Of a stretch of 64,000 bases of DNA, positions 45,770-54,951 are shown piece by piece (positions within the stretch are counted from its first letter, which is position 1; every line of letters begins with the position of its first letter). The notes under the pieces were generated by a model, which was given only the letters and a program-made list of their open reading frames with translations, ran no database searches and was not told the origin of the DNA. A program made the position numbers and the translations under genes. Source of the stretch: Sphingopyxis flava (GTDB taxonomy: Bacteria > Pseudomonadota > Alphaproteobacteria > Sphingomonadales > Sphingomonadaceae); assembly GCF_900168005.1 (NCBI RefSeq), contig NZ_FUYP01000012.1:55609-119608 (forward strand), read 5' to 3'.

Positions 45770-47608
45770 TCAGGCGGCGAGCGCAGTGGGAGCGCGCTCG
45801 AGCGGAGCGCATGCCGCTTCGAGCCATGCGCGATCGGTCTCGTCCATCGCTGGCGCAAGCTTTTCAAAGACCGCGGCATGATAGGCGTCAAGCCAGTCCG
45901 CCTCAGCCGGCGAGAGCAGGTCGGGTTCGATCAGGTTGCGCGCGATTGGCGCGAAGGTAATGGTCTCGAACCCGAGCATCTCCTCCTCGGCGCCCGCGAT
46001 ACTCTGAGACACGACGACGACGAGATTCTCGATCCTGATGCCGAAGGCGCCAGCCTTGTAATAGCCCGGTTCGTTCGACAGGATCATGCCCGCATGGAGC
46101 GGCTCCTCGGTTCCGGCCTGTCCGCCCGATGGCTTGGCTATTCGCTGCGGCCCTTCGTGGACTGCAAGATAGGCACCGACGCCATGGCCTGTGCCATGCG
46201 CGTAATCGACACCGTCCGCCCACAGATACTGCCGCGCGAGAATATCGAGCTGGCTGCCGCGCGTCCCCTTGGGGAAGCGCGCCGTTGCAAGCGCAATGTG
46301 GCCCTTGAGTACCTGGGTGAATCGGCGGCGCATCTCCGCGGTCGGCGTGCCGATCGCGATGGTGCGCGTGATGTCCGTCGTGCCGTCGGTATATTGGCCG
46401 CCGGAGTCGACCAGATAAAGGGTGCCGGCCTCGATTGCGCGATTGGTGGTTTCGTCGACCTTGTAATGCGGCAAGGCGCCGTTCGGTCCCGCCGCCGAGA
46501 TGGTGTCGAATGAAAGATCGACGAGCGCACCGCTCTGGTCGCGAAATTCGCGCAGCTTCGCCGCGGCGCCGAGTTCGTCGAGACCGCCCTGCGGAGCGGT
46601 TTCCTCCATCCATTTCAGGAAGCGTGCAACCGCAACGCCATCGCGAGCATGGGCAGCGCGGGTGCCGTCGAGCTCGGTTTCATTCTTGATCGCCTTGGGG
46701 AGCACCGCAGGATCGCGGTGGCGTTCGACGGTCGCGCCTGCCGCTTCGAGCGCGGTAAAGATCGCGGCCACCGCGCGGTCGGGATCAACCGCTACCTTCT
46801 TGCCCGAAAGGCCGGCGAGCGCGGCCTCGAAGGCGTCGCGGTCGTGAATCCGGACGCTGTTGCCGAGGTGGGCGCGGACCGCGTCGGTAATCTTCTCGGG
46901 CGCGATGAAAAGGTCGGCGGTCGCGTCAGCATTGAGCAGCGCGAAGGCGAGCCCCACCGGCGTATGCGTGACGTCCGAGCCCCGGATATTGAAGGTCCAG
47001 GCAATCGAATCGAGCGCGGTCATCACGGTCGTGTCGAGCCCCCTCGTCTTCAACCAGTCCGCGATGACAGAGCGCTTCTCGGCCGCCGCCTGCCCAGCAA
47101 GCGCGGTGTCGTGGACCATGATCGGCGCACCGCTCGGCGGCGGCTGGTCAATCCACACCGCGTCGACGGGGTTGCTCTCCACCGCGACCAGCTCGGCATC
47201 GCGGGCGCGGAGCGCCTTTGCCAGCGCGCGCGCCCAGTCGATGCTGTGAAGCCAGGGATCATAGCCAACCTTCTGCCCCGCGCTGACGTTCGCGCCCAGC
47301 CACTCAGCAACGCTCGACTGCGGCACGCCGACATAGTCATAAAGGCTGCCATCGACCTGCGCGCGGACCTGTACGGTGTAGCGGCCATCAACAAACACAG
47401 CGGCCTTTTCAGGCAGCACGGCCGCAGTCCCTGCCGAACCGCCGAAACCTGTCAGCCAGGCCATGCGCTGCGCATAGCCGCCGACATATTCGCTCAAATG
47501 CTCATCGCTGATCGGCACGATGAATCCGTCAAGACCGCGCGCCTGCAGCTCGGCGCGCAGGCGGGCGAGACGTTCGGCGGGGCTGACGCTGGGCCGGGGG
47601 GTAGACAT
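45770..47608 (-). CDS. Xaa-Pro aminopeptidase (M24B family)
   Basis: A 612-residue protein from the ATG at 47608. Two creatinase-like N-terminal domains (opening RLARLRAELQARGLDGFIVP) precede the pita-bread catalytic domain. Metal ligands appear in LYLVDSGGQYTDGTTDITR (two Asp), GTGHGVGAYLAVHEGP (His) and NEPGYY/ENLVVVV (two Glu). It cleaves N-terminal residues before proline. Length fits the long eukaryote-like APP subgroup. The start region overlaps nothing but is divergent from the S9 peptidase 67 bp away. Confidence 0.93.
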   Translation of the reverse strand: MSTPRPSVSPAERLARLRAELQARGLDGFIVPISDEHLSEYVGGYAQRMAWLTGFGGSAGTAAVLPEKAAVFVDGRYTVQVRAQVDGSLYDYVGVPQSSVAEWLGANVSAGQKVGYDPWLHSIDWARALAKALRARDAELVAVESNPVDAVWIDQPPPSGAPIMVHDTALAGQAAAEKRSVIADWLKTRGLDTTVMTALDSIAWTFNIRGSDVTHTPVGLAFALLNADATADLFIAPEKITDAVRAHLGNSVRIHDRDAFEAALAGLSGKKVAVDPDRAVAAIFTALEAAGATVERHRDPAVLPKAIKNETELDGTRAAHARDGVAVARFLKWMEETAPQGGLDELGAAAKLREFRDQSGALVDLSFDTISAAGPNGALPHYKVDETTNRAIEAGTLYLVDSGGQYTDGTTDITRTIAIGTPTAEMRRRFTQVLKGHIALATARFPKGTRGSQLDILARQYLWADGVDYAHGTGHGVGAYLAVHEGPQRIAKPSGGQAGTEEPLHAGMILSNEPGYYKAGAFGIRIENLVVVVSQSIAGAEEEMLGFETITFAPIARNLIEPDLLSPAEADWLDAYHAAVFEKLAPAMDETDRAWLEAACAPLERAPTALAA

Positions 47609-47675
47609 GCGGCGTTCCTTGTTCCTACATCGCGGGCGATCCGGCCTACCGGGGGCGGTGCCGCGGGAGTTTTCC

Positions 47676-49841
47676 ATGCGCCTCATTTGGATGTTTCTGG
47701 CGGCAATTGCCACCCCGCTTGTCACGTCGCCTCCGCTTTTGGCCCAAGAGGAAGATACTGAATTGACCGAAAACGCCCCTGCCCTGCCCCCTGCCCCCGT
47801 CGCCGACCAGCGCCCCCACCAGGTGATTTTGCACGGCCGGACGATCGACGACCCGTGGCACTGGCTGCGCGATCCCGGCTATCCCGAGATCAACGACCCC
47901 GATGTCCTCGACTATGTCCGGCAGGAAAACGCCTATTTCGATGCCGCGATGAGGCCGCATGCGAAGCTCGTCGAGACGCTGTTTCAGGAGATGAAGGGCC
48001 GCATCAAGGAGATTGACGCGAGCGTGCCGCAGAAGGACGGCGATTGGCTTTACTGGGTCGAATATGAGGAGGGCGCCGAATATAAGAAATGGTATCGCCG
48101 ACCCGCTTCGGGCGGTGAGCCCGTCCTGATCCTTGACGAGGTCGCGATGGCCGAGGGCAAGGATTATTTCCGCCTTGCCGAAGTGTCGATCAGCCCGAAC
48201 GGCGCGTTGATGGCCTATTCGTTCGACGACAATGGATCCGAACGATTCGAGGCCCGCATTCGCAATCTCAGCACGGGCGAACTTCTGCCCGATGTCATCC
48301 CGGGAACATTGTCAGCGCTCGTCTGGTCGGCGAATAGCGACGCAATCCTCTATGGCCTTGCGAACGAGAATTGGCGCACCGACAATGTCCGCCTGCACAA
48401 GCTCGGGACGCCGATCGCCGAGGATCTATTGCTCTACAAGGAGAGAGATATCGGTTTCGGCGTCGGCATCGGCAAAACCGCGGCCGACAATTATATCGTC
48501 ATCGCGGCCGGCGATAACGAAACAAGCGAGGTGTATCTCCTGCCCGCCGACAATCCCGTGGCGCCGATGCAGCTCGTCTCGGCGCGGCAAAAGGGCCGCG
48601 AATACAGTGTCGATGAGCGCGACGGAACCCTGTACATCGTCACCAACGACGAACATCCCAATTTCCGCGTCGCCACCGCGAGCGTGGAGGATCCTGGCAA
48701 TTGGACGACACTGATCCCGGGCAGCGACCACAGCTATATTACCGGCTTTTCGGTGTTCCGCGACTATTTCGTCCTCGAGGCGCGCGAGGACGGGCTCGAT
48801 CAGGTCGATATCCGCAGCTATGACGAGCCCCTGACCCCCGGTCGGATCGCTTTCCCCGAGGCGACCTATGTGGCGGGGCTCGGCGACAATCCCGAATATC
48901 ATCAGGATAAGCTGCGTATCGATTATGAATCGATGATCACACCGGAAACCGTCTATGATTATGATGTAGGGTCGGGGACGCTTGAGACCCTCAAGGTGCA
49001 GGAGATCCCCTCAGGTTATGATCCATCCCTATATGTAACCGAACGGGTTAATATTGCGAGCCGCGACGGTCAGACGACGATCCCCGTCTCGCTCGTTTAT
49101 CGCAAGGACACGAAACGCGATGGCAAGGCGCCTCTCCACCTTTATACCTATGGTTCATACGGCTACCGGGTCGCGCCGGGCTTCTCGACGACAAGACTGA
49201 GCCTTGTCGATCGGGGAATGATCTATGGGATCGCCCATGTGCGCGGCGGCGACGACCTGGGGCGCGCCTGGTATCTTGCGGGAAAGACGAGCCAGCGCAA
49301 GAATACGTTCAACGATTTCATCGACGTCGCAAGGGGACTGATTGCAAAGGACTACACCCGCGCCGGCAAGATTTCGATCGAGGGCCGCTCGGCGGGCGGA
49401 CAGGTGATGGGTGTCGTCTATAATGAGGCGCCGGAGCTGTGGGGCGCGGTGCTTGCCGGCGTGCCCTTCGTCGACGTGATCAATACCATGGTCGATGAAA
49501 GCTTGCCGCTCACACCCGGAGAATGGCCCGAATGGGGCAATCCGCTTACCGACAAGGCGGCGTTTGATTATATCCTCTCCTACAGCCCCTACGACAATGT
49601 GACCTCCAAGGCATACCCGCCGATGCTGGTATCGGCCGGACTCAACGACCCGCGTGTGACCTATTGGGAGCCCGCCAAATGGGTCGCAAAGCTTCGTGCG
49701 ACGCGCACCAACCACACTCTGCTGCTCCTGCGCACCAACATGGGCGCGGGCCATGCGGGCAAATCAGGCCGATGGGGCGCCTTGCACGAAGATGCCGAGG
49801 AATATGCCTTCGTTCTGACCCAGCTGGGAATCGAAGACTGA
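47676..49841 (+). CDS. S9A prolyl oligopeptidase family peptidase (oligopeptidase B-like)
   Basis: A 721-residue protein. The ATG at 47676, preceded by GGGAG, begins a signal peptide ending TSPPLLAQ, so it is probably periplasmic; longer upstream frames were rejected. The beta-propeller spans residues 40-420. The alpha/beta hydrolase domain has the catalytic Ser in EGRSAGGQVMG, Asp in AGLNDPRV and His in AGHAGKSGR. The YGSYGY strand and HVRGGDDLGRAWY loop are typical of oligopeptidase B. Cleavage is likely after basic residues, by family inference. Confidence 0.92.
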   Translation: MRLIWMFLAAIATPLVTSPPLLAQEEDTELTENAPALPPAPVADQRPHQVILHGRTIDDPWHWLRDPGYPEINDPDVLDYVRQENAYFDAAMRPHAKLVETLFQEMKGRIKEIDASVPQKDGDWLYWVEYEEGAEYKKWYRRPASGGEPVLILDEVAMAEGKDYFRLAEVSISPNGALMAYSFDDNGSERFEARIRNLSTGELLPDVIPGTLSALVWSANSDAILYGLANENWRTDNVRLHKLGTPIAEDLLLYKERDIGFGVGIGKTAADNYIVIAAGDNETSEVYLLPADNPVAPMQLVSARQKGREYSVDERDGTLYIVTNDEHPNFRVATASVEDPGNWTTLIPGSDHSYITGFSVFRDYFVLEAREDGLDQVDIRSYDEPLTPGRIAFPEATYVAGLGDNPEYHQDKLRIDYESMITPETVYDYDVGSGTLETLKVQEIPSGYDPSLYVTERVNIASRDGQTTIPVSLVYRKDTKRDGKAPLHLYTYGSYGYRVAPGFSTTRLSLVDRGMIYGIAHVRGGDDLGRAWYLAGKTSQRKNTFNDFIDVARGLIAKDYTRAGKISIEGRSAGGQVMGVVYNEAPELWGAVLAGVPFVDVINTMVDESLPLTPGEWPEWGNPLTDKAAFDYILSYSPYDNVTSKAYPPMLVSAGLNDPRVTYWEPAKWVAKLRATRTNHTLLLLRTNMGAGHAGKSGRWGALHEDAEEYAFVLTQLGIED

Positions 49842-49897
49842 CGCGGCGCAAGTTCGCGGACGTTGCTCTTCTGGAAGGTTGCGCGGCGCATTCATAT

Positions 49898-49915
49898 TAT
49901 ATAAGCCCTTATATA
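49898..49915. promoter_or_regulatory. Palindrome overlapping the marR-like start codon
   Basis: TATATAAG-CC-CTTATATA is a perfect 8-bp inverted repeat whose last base is the A of the regulator's ATG. A TATTAT -10-like hexamer (49895-49900) overlaps it. The layout is that of an autoregulatory MarR operator; it would also make the mRNA leaderless or nearly so, as no ribosome binding site is visible. Confidence 0.55.
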
Positions 49916-50376
49916 TGATTCGCCCCGCCGGCCTTGGGACCCGCCTCCGTCTGTTGACCGCCGCGCTTGATGACGCTGTCGAGCGCGTTTACCGGGAGGC
50001 GGGCCTCGATTTCCGGCCGCGATATTTTCCCTATTTCCAGCTCCTGATGAACCGCGCTTCGGCTACAGTCGGCGAATGTGCCGCGGACCTCGGCTTTACC
50101 CAGCCGGCTGCTACCCAGACGCTGCAGCTGATGGCGCGCTCCGGGTGGATCGAGGTCGTGCCGGGCGAGGACCGCCGTGAGCATCGCTATGCCCTGAGCG
50201 CGGCGGCGCGGGGCAGGGTGCCCGAACTCCAATCGATCTGGGACGCCATTGCCCGCGCCGCCGAGGCGCTTGATGCCGCACTGCCAGCCCCGCTCGCCGC
50301 CACGATCGACGCCGCGCTTGCTAGCCTTGATCGCGAATCCTTTCATGCGCTGATTATGAGGGAGCTCATTCCGTGA
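49915..50376 (+). CDS. MarR family transcriptional regulator
   Basis: A 153-residue winged-helix protein from the ATG at 49915. The core SATVGECAADLGFTQPAATQ forms the recognition helix region and VPGEDRREHRYALSAAARG the wing, both MarR-typical. Its stop overlaps the GTG of the S41 peptidase gene, so the two are coupled. The palindrome at its start suggests self-repression. The ligand is unknown. Confidence 0.88.
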   Translation: MIRPAGLGTRLRLLTAALDDAVERVYREAGLDFRPRYFPYFQLLMNRASATVGECAADLGFTQPAATQTLQLMARSGWIEVVPGEDRREHRYALSAAARGRVPELQSIWDAIARAAEALDAALPAPLAATIDAALASLDRESFHALIMRELIP

Positions 50377-51344
50377 AACGCCTGCTCGCGACGCTTTGCC
50401 TCTTGCTTCTCGCAGCCCCCGCCTCGGGCCAGCCGATCAGCGCGACCGACCGGACGGAGACCCTCGACGCCGTCGCCACCCTGCTGGAGTCGCGCTACGT
50501 CGACCCCGAAATGGGCTCGCAGCTTGCGCGCTCTTTGCGCAAGGCGAAACAAAAGTTGAGGGTGACCACCGATGGCCCCGCTTTCGCGGACGCGCTCACC
50601 GCCTGGTTACGACAACAATCGGGCGACGGCCATCTGGCGGTCACCTACAGCGTCGACGCCATCCCCGCCGATGGCGGCGACCAGGCGTTCACCGCCGAGG
50701 AGATCGAACGCTTCTACGGCGCGCAGCTCAACCATGGCGTCGAAAAGATCGAGCGGCTTGATGGCAACATCATGCTTATTGACCTTCGCGTCTTTCCGCC
50801 GCCCGCGCTGGCGGGCGAGGTGATCACCGCGATGATGACAGTCGCCGCGCAGGGCGATGCGCTGATCATCGACCTGCGACACAATAGCGGCGGAATGGAG
50901 ACAATCGAGATCATCCTCGGGCATGTGCTGCCTCCCGGCTCACCGCTTAGCGGTATCTACGATCGCCCCACCGACACGCTGACGCCGCGCGTCTCGCCCA
51001 TGTGGGTTCCCGGGCGGCGCTTCGGCGAGACCAAGCCCATCTATGTGCTCATCGGCCCGCGCAGCTTCTCCGCCGCCGAAGCGCTCGCCTATGACCTTCA
51101 GGCGCTCAATCGCGCGACGATTGTCGGGGCGGTGAGCGGCGGCGGCGCAAACCCCTTCGAATATCGGCGCGTTCACCCGCATTTCGCGCTCAGCCTACCC
51201 GAAAAGCGATCGATCAACCCGATTACCGGTACAAATTGGCAAGGGGTGGGGGTGATCCCCGACGTCGCCGTCCCGCCCGAACAGGCCCTCGAGAAGGCGC
51301 TCGCGCTTGCCCGCGACGCCGTCGCGGCTCAGCGGGGCAAATAA
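50373..51344 (+). CDS. Exported S41 family peptidase, PDZ-less
   Basis: A 323-residue protein starting at GTG 50373 (GTGA overlap with the MarR gene). The signal peptide ends PASGQ. The N-terminal helical bundle holds DAVATLLESRYVDPEMG; the protease core has DLRHNSGGMETIE and the serine block GPRSFSAAEALAYDLQ. No PDZ domain is visible and the GKG lysine motif of CtpA-type enzymes is absent, so it resembles the tricorn/IRBP-type (S41B) branch. The 3' end overlaps the convergent HAD gene by 16 bp. Confidence 0.88.
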   Translation: MKRLLATLCLLLLAAPASGQPISATDRTETLDAVATLLESRYVDPEMGSQLARSLRKAKQKLRVTTDGPAFADALTAWLRQQSGDGHLAVTYSVDAIPADGGDQAFTAEEIERFYGAQLNHGVEKIERLDGNIMLIDLRVFPPPALAGEVITAMMTVAAQGDALIIDLRHNSGGMETIEIILGHVLPPGSPLSGIYDRPTDTLTPRVSPMWVPGRRFGETKPIYVLIGPRSFSAAEALAYDLQALNRATIVGAVSGGGANPFEYRRVHPHFALSLPEKRSINPITGTNWQGVGVIPDVAVPPEQALEKALALARDAVAAQRGK

Positions 51345-51940
51345 GACCGCGCCACCAGGTCGGCTTCGAGCGCCGCCGCATGCTCAAACCGGTGTCCCGC
51401 AATTCCCGCGGCTTCGGCCGCAGCGACATTGGCGCCATTGTCGTCGACAAACAGCGCGCCCGCTGGATCAATTCCAAAGCGCTCGATTGCGAGCGCAAAG
51501 ATTGCGGGATCGGGCTTCATCAGTTTTTCGGTGCCGGAGACAATGATGTCGCAAAAGCGGTCAAAGATCGGCTGGGTCGGACGAAAAATCTCCCAGAACT
51601 CATGCCCGAAATTGGTAATCGCGAACAATGGAACCCGCGCAGCATCGAGCCTCTCCACCAGTTCGAGGCTACCGGCGATGGGGCCCGGAATCGTCTCGTT
51701 GAAGCGCGCTGCATAGGCGTCGATCAGCGCATCATATCCCGGAAACTGAGCTTTGCGCTCGGGAAGCATGTCGGCAAGCGGGCGGCCGGCGTCGTGCTGG
51801 AAATGCCATTCGGGCGTGACGACATGCGTGACGAACCATTCGAGCTCATCCTTGTTATCGATCAGCTTTGCGAAGAGGTGCCGCAAATCCCAGTCGAAGA
51901 GGACGCGCCCTACATCGAAAATTACGCTCCGGCGGATCAT
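51329..51940 (-). CDS. HAD family hydrolase (YihX-like)
   Basis: A 203-residue protein with motif I FDVGRVLFDWD (the D-x-G form seen in YihX-type phosphatases), motif II FAITNFGHEFW, the motif III lysine in EKLMKPDPAIFALAI and motif IV LFVDDNGANV. The cap is the small helical HAD-IA type. Substrate unknown; sugar-phosphate or haloacid hydrolysis are both possible. Confidence 0.88.
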   Translation of the reverse strand: MIRRSVIFDVGRVLFDWDLRHLFAKLIDNKDELEWFVTHVVTPEWHFQHDAGRPLADMLPERKAQFPGYDALIDAYAARFNETIPGPIAGSLELVERLDAARVPLFAITNFGHEFWEIFRPTQPIFDRFCDIIVSGTEKLMKPDPAIFALAIERFGIDPAGALFVDDNGANVAAAEAAGIAGHRFEHAAALEADLVARSYLPR

Positions 51941-52037
51941 GCGCTCTCCAGACACGCGAAAGCGCCGCCGGAAGCATCCGACGGCGTAACGCTTTTCATC
52001 AAAGGCAAGCGGGACGCACGCGCCCCGCGCCGGAGCA

Positions 52038-52163
52038 TCAGCCCTGGCGCGCCTTGAAACGGCGGTTGGTCTTGTTGATCACATAGGTCCGGCCACGGCG
52101 GCGGATCACGCGGTTGTCCCGGTGACGGTCCTTCAGCGACTTCAGGCTGTTGCGAATCTTCAT
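52038..52163 (-). CDS. rpmJ: 50S ribosomal protein L36
   Basis: A 41-residue protein on the minus strand: [18 protein letters not shown], then [18 protein letters not shown] and KARQG. This is the zinc-free, YkgO-like type of L36 common in alphaproteobacteria. It stands alone between the HAD gene and galE and is short enough to be missed by length-based gene callers. Confidence 0.93.
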   Translation of the reverse strand: MKIRNSLKSLKDRHRDNRVIRRRGRTYVINKTNRRFKARQG

Positions 52164-52278
52164 TGCTCTTGTCCGTAAATTTTCAGCGTTACACGCGAAG
52201 CGGCGCACCTATGGGGAAGCGGGCGAAAAGTCAACCGGGGGGAAGGGCAAATCATCGTCCGCGCAAAGCCGGCAAGGG

Positions 52279-53307
52279 TCAGGCCGCGAGCCGCCTTCCT
52301 TCGAGCTGGCGCTCCCACGCCAGCGCATGCGCGACGATCGTGTCGAGATCGTCGTAGCGCGGCGTCCAGTCGAACTGGGCGCGAATCGCCGCATTGTCCG
52401 CAACCAGCGCGTCGGGGTCTCCCGGACGCCGTCCCGAATGCCGACGCTCGAGCTTGCCCGGGCCCGCGCGGTCGACCGCGTCGAGCACTTCGAGGACGGA
52501 GAAGCCACGACCATAGCCGCAATTGAGGCAATGGCTCGTGACGGGATCAGCGATCAGCGCTTCGAGCGCAAGCAGGTGCGCGGCAGCAAGGTCGCTGACG
52601 TGGATATAGTCGCGCACCCCCGTCCCGTCGGGAGTCGCAAAATCGGTTCCGAACACGTCAACATGGCTGCGCTTGCCGAGCGCCGCCTCGACCGCAACCT
52701 TGATCAGATGCGTTGCCCCCGCGGTCGACTGGCCGCTGCGCGCATCGGGATCGGCCCCCGCAACGTTGAAGTAGCGCAGCGCGCAATAGTTGAAATCATG
52801 CGCCCCAGCGACGTCGGCCAGCATCGCCTCGGTCATCAGTTTCGACATGCCATAGGGGTTGATCGGTCGCTGCGGTGCGTCTTCGCGCACCGGCACCGCG
52901 TCGGGAATGCCGTAGGTCGCCGCCGTCGAGGAAAAGATGAAATGTCGCACCCCGCTATGGACCGCGGTGTCGATAAGCGTCCGGCTGCGCGCGCTGTTGT
53001 TGTCATAATATTTGAGCGGATTGATGACCGATTCGGGCACGACCACAGACCCTGCGAAATGGAGTATCGCGCCGATGTCGTGCTTGGCAACGATCCGGCT
53101 GACCAGCGCTGCATCGGCGACATCGCCTTCATAGAAGCTCGCGCCGGCGGGAACCGCCCAGCGGAAGCCGGTGACCAGATTGTCGAGCACGGCCACGCGC
53201 CACCCGGCATCGAGCAGCGCAAGGACGGCATGGCTGCCGATATAACCAGCCCCGCCGGTGACAAGAACGGTGAAGGGGCGCGCAGACGAAAGGTTGGCAG
53301 GGGTCAC
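52279..53307 (-). CDS. galE: UDP-glucose 4-epimerase
   Basis: A 342-residue SDR-fold epimerase. NAD binding: VTGGAGYIGSHAV; active site: SSTAATYGIPDA then the Y-x-x-x-K pair YGMSK. The GRSGQSTAGATHLIK-like substrate region is normal. The start is GTG at 53307 with AAAGGAG about 10 bp upstream. That Shine-Dalgarno sequence lies in the loop of a perfect 8-bp hairpin. It supplies UDP-galactose for LPS or exopolysaccharide. Confidence 0.94.
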   Translation of the reverse strand: MTPANLSSARPFTVLVTGGAGYIGSHAVLALLDAGWRVAVLDNLVTGFRWAVPAGASFYEGDVADAALVSRIVAKHDIGAILHFAGSVVVPESVINPLKYYDNNSARSRTLIDTAVHSGVRHFIFSSTAATYGIPDAVPVREDAPQRPINPYGMSKLMTEAMLADVAGAHDFNYCALRYFNVAGADPDARSGQSTAGATHLIKVAVEAALGKRSHVDVFGTDFATPDGTGVRDYIHVSDLAAAHLLALEALIADPVTSHCLNCGYGRGFSVLEVLDAVDRAGPGKLERRHSGRRPGDPDALVADNAAIRAQFDWTPRYDDLDTIVAHALAWERQLEGRRLAA

Positions 53308-53310
53308 GGC

Positions 53311-53333
53311 TTTTCGGCTCCTTTGGCCGAAAA
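53311..53333 (-). promoter_or_regulatory. Hairpin carrying the galE ribosome binding site in its loop
   Basis: On the minus strand TTTTCGGC pairs perfectly with GCCGAAAA around a CAAAGGA loop. The loop plus the next base form AAAGGAG, the galE Shine-Dalgarno sequence. The structure ends 3 bp before the GTG start. It has no downstream T run on that strand, so it is not a terminator. Confidence 0.5.
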
Positions 53334-53482
53334 ACTAGCCCGAGAGTGGTTAGGGATTGGTTAGCAGCGAGGGGAGGGCGTCGTCGCTCCCAGAGAGCGC
53401 CGATTCGCGTGGCGGAACGCCGCCCGCTACGCTTCTCGATCATCAGGGAAGGGCACGCGTGAGCCGAAATCCTGTCTGTCAG

Positions 53483-54937
53483 CTAGCCCGCCAGCGCCTT
53501 TTGCCGTCGGCGCTGCACCGATGAGCCATAGCCCATTGCCTCGCGATATTTGACCACGGTGCGCCGCGCAATGTCATGGCCTTCCTGAGCGAGTTTCTGC
53601 GCGATGGCTTCGTCCGAGAGGATCGCCTTTGGATCCTCGGCCTCGATCAGCGCCCGTATGCGGCTCTTCACCGCCTCGGCCGACACCGCGCCGTCGCCTT
53701 CGACCGCAGCGATGCCTGAGGAAAAGAAATATTTGAGTTCGAACAATCCCCGCGCGCAGGAGAGATATTTGTTGCTGGTCACGCGGCTGACGGTCGATTC
53801 GTGCATCCCGATCGCCTCAGCGACTTGGCGGAGCGTCAAGGGACGCATATGCGCCACACCGTGGAGGAAGAAGCCCTCCTGCTGCTTGACGATCTCGCTC
53901 GCGACCTTGACGATCGTGCGCTGACGCTGGTCAAGCGCGCGAATGAGCCAGTTCGCACCGGCGAGCTGTTCGGACAGCCACGCCCTGCTCTTGGCGGCGC
54001 TTCCTTTGGCGAGTTCGGCATAATAGCTCCGGTTGACGAGCAGGCGGGGCAGGGTGGAGCCATTGACCTCGACGACCCAGCCTTTCGCAGTCCGGCGGAC
54101 ATAAAGGTCGGGCACGATCGCCTGCGCCCGCTCCCCGCCGAATTTGAGGCCGGGCCTCGGGTCATAGCCGCGAAGCTCGCGGATCATGTCGGCGAGATCC
54201 TCTTCGTCGACTCCGCAGATGCGCTTCAGCTGCGCAAAGGCACCCTTGGCGACAAGGTCGAGATGCGCGATCATCGTGGCCATCGCGGGGTCGTAACGGT
54301 CGGCCTCCCGCGCCTGGATCGCGATACATTCGGCAAGGTCACGCGCACCAACGCCCGAAGGGTCGAAGCTCTGGACCTCGGCCAATAGCCTCTCGACCAG
54401 CGCAAGCGGCACGCCGAGCCGGTCCGCCAAGTCTGCGAGATCGGCGCGCAGATACCCCGCCTCGTCGATCAACGCGACGATCTGCTCGGCGACCATCGCT
54501 TCTACCCCGGAGAAACGCTCGCCCACCTGCGCGAGCAGATGGTCGTAGAGCGTTCCTTCGGCCTCGGCGAAGCTGTCGAAATCAATCTCCTCGCCCGCCC
54601 CCGACAGGCCGACGCTGTCACTTGCGCTGTCGTGGTGAAAGCGCTCCTCGGCCAAATCGACGTCGAGATCGTCCGCCACTCCGGCCTCGGAGGCAAGTGC
54701 CTGATCGGTATCGGGCGCCTCGACCAAGGGCGTGGGCAGCTCGTCGCCCGGTTCGTCGGGACCGCTCCCCTCATCGCCAGGCGCCGTCTCGAGGAGCGGA
54801 TTGCCTTCAAGAGCTTCGGCGAGATAGGCCTCAACTTCGAGGTTCGACAGGGCGAGCAGCTTGATCGCCTGCTGAAGCTGCGGCGTCATCACCAGCGATT
54901 GCGACTGGCGTAAGTCGAGGCGGGGACCCAGTGCCAT
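53483..54937 (-). CDS. rpoN: RNA polymerase sigma-54 factor
   Basis: A 484-residue protein. Region I begins LDLRQSQSLVMTPQLQQAIK (Gln-rich activator-interaction domain), region II is acidic (PDEPGDELPT), and region III has the core- and DNA-binding parts (SNKYLSC, IGMHESTVSRVT). The C-terminal RpoN box ARRTVVKYREAMG contacts the -24 element. lptB lies immediately upstream, the usual alphaproteobacterial order. Confidence 0.96.
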   Translation of the reverse strand: MALGPRLDLRQSQSLVMTPQLQQAIKLLALSNLEVEAYLAEALEGNPLLETAPGDEGSGPDEPGDELPTPLVEAPDTDQALASEAGVADDLDVDLAEERFHHDSASDSVGLSGAGEEIDFDSFAEAEGTLYDHLLAQVGERFSGVEAMVAEQIVALIDEAGYLRADLADLADRLGVPLALVERLLAEVQSFDPSGVGARDLAECIAIQAREADRYDPAMATMIAHLDLVAKGAFAQLKRICGVDEEDLADMIRELRGYDPRPGLKFGGERAQAIVPDLYVRRTAKGWVVEVNGSTLPRLLVNRSYYAELAKGSAAKSRAWLSEQLAGANWLIRALDQRQRTIVKVASEIVKQQEGFFLHGVAHMRPLTLRQVAEAIGMHESTVSRVTSNKYLSCARGLFELKYFFSSGIAAVEGDGAVSAEAVKSRIRALIEAEDPKAILSDEAIAQKLAQEGHDIARRTVVKYREAMGYGSSVQRRRQKALAG

Positions 54938-54951
54938 CGCGCCTCAAGCGG

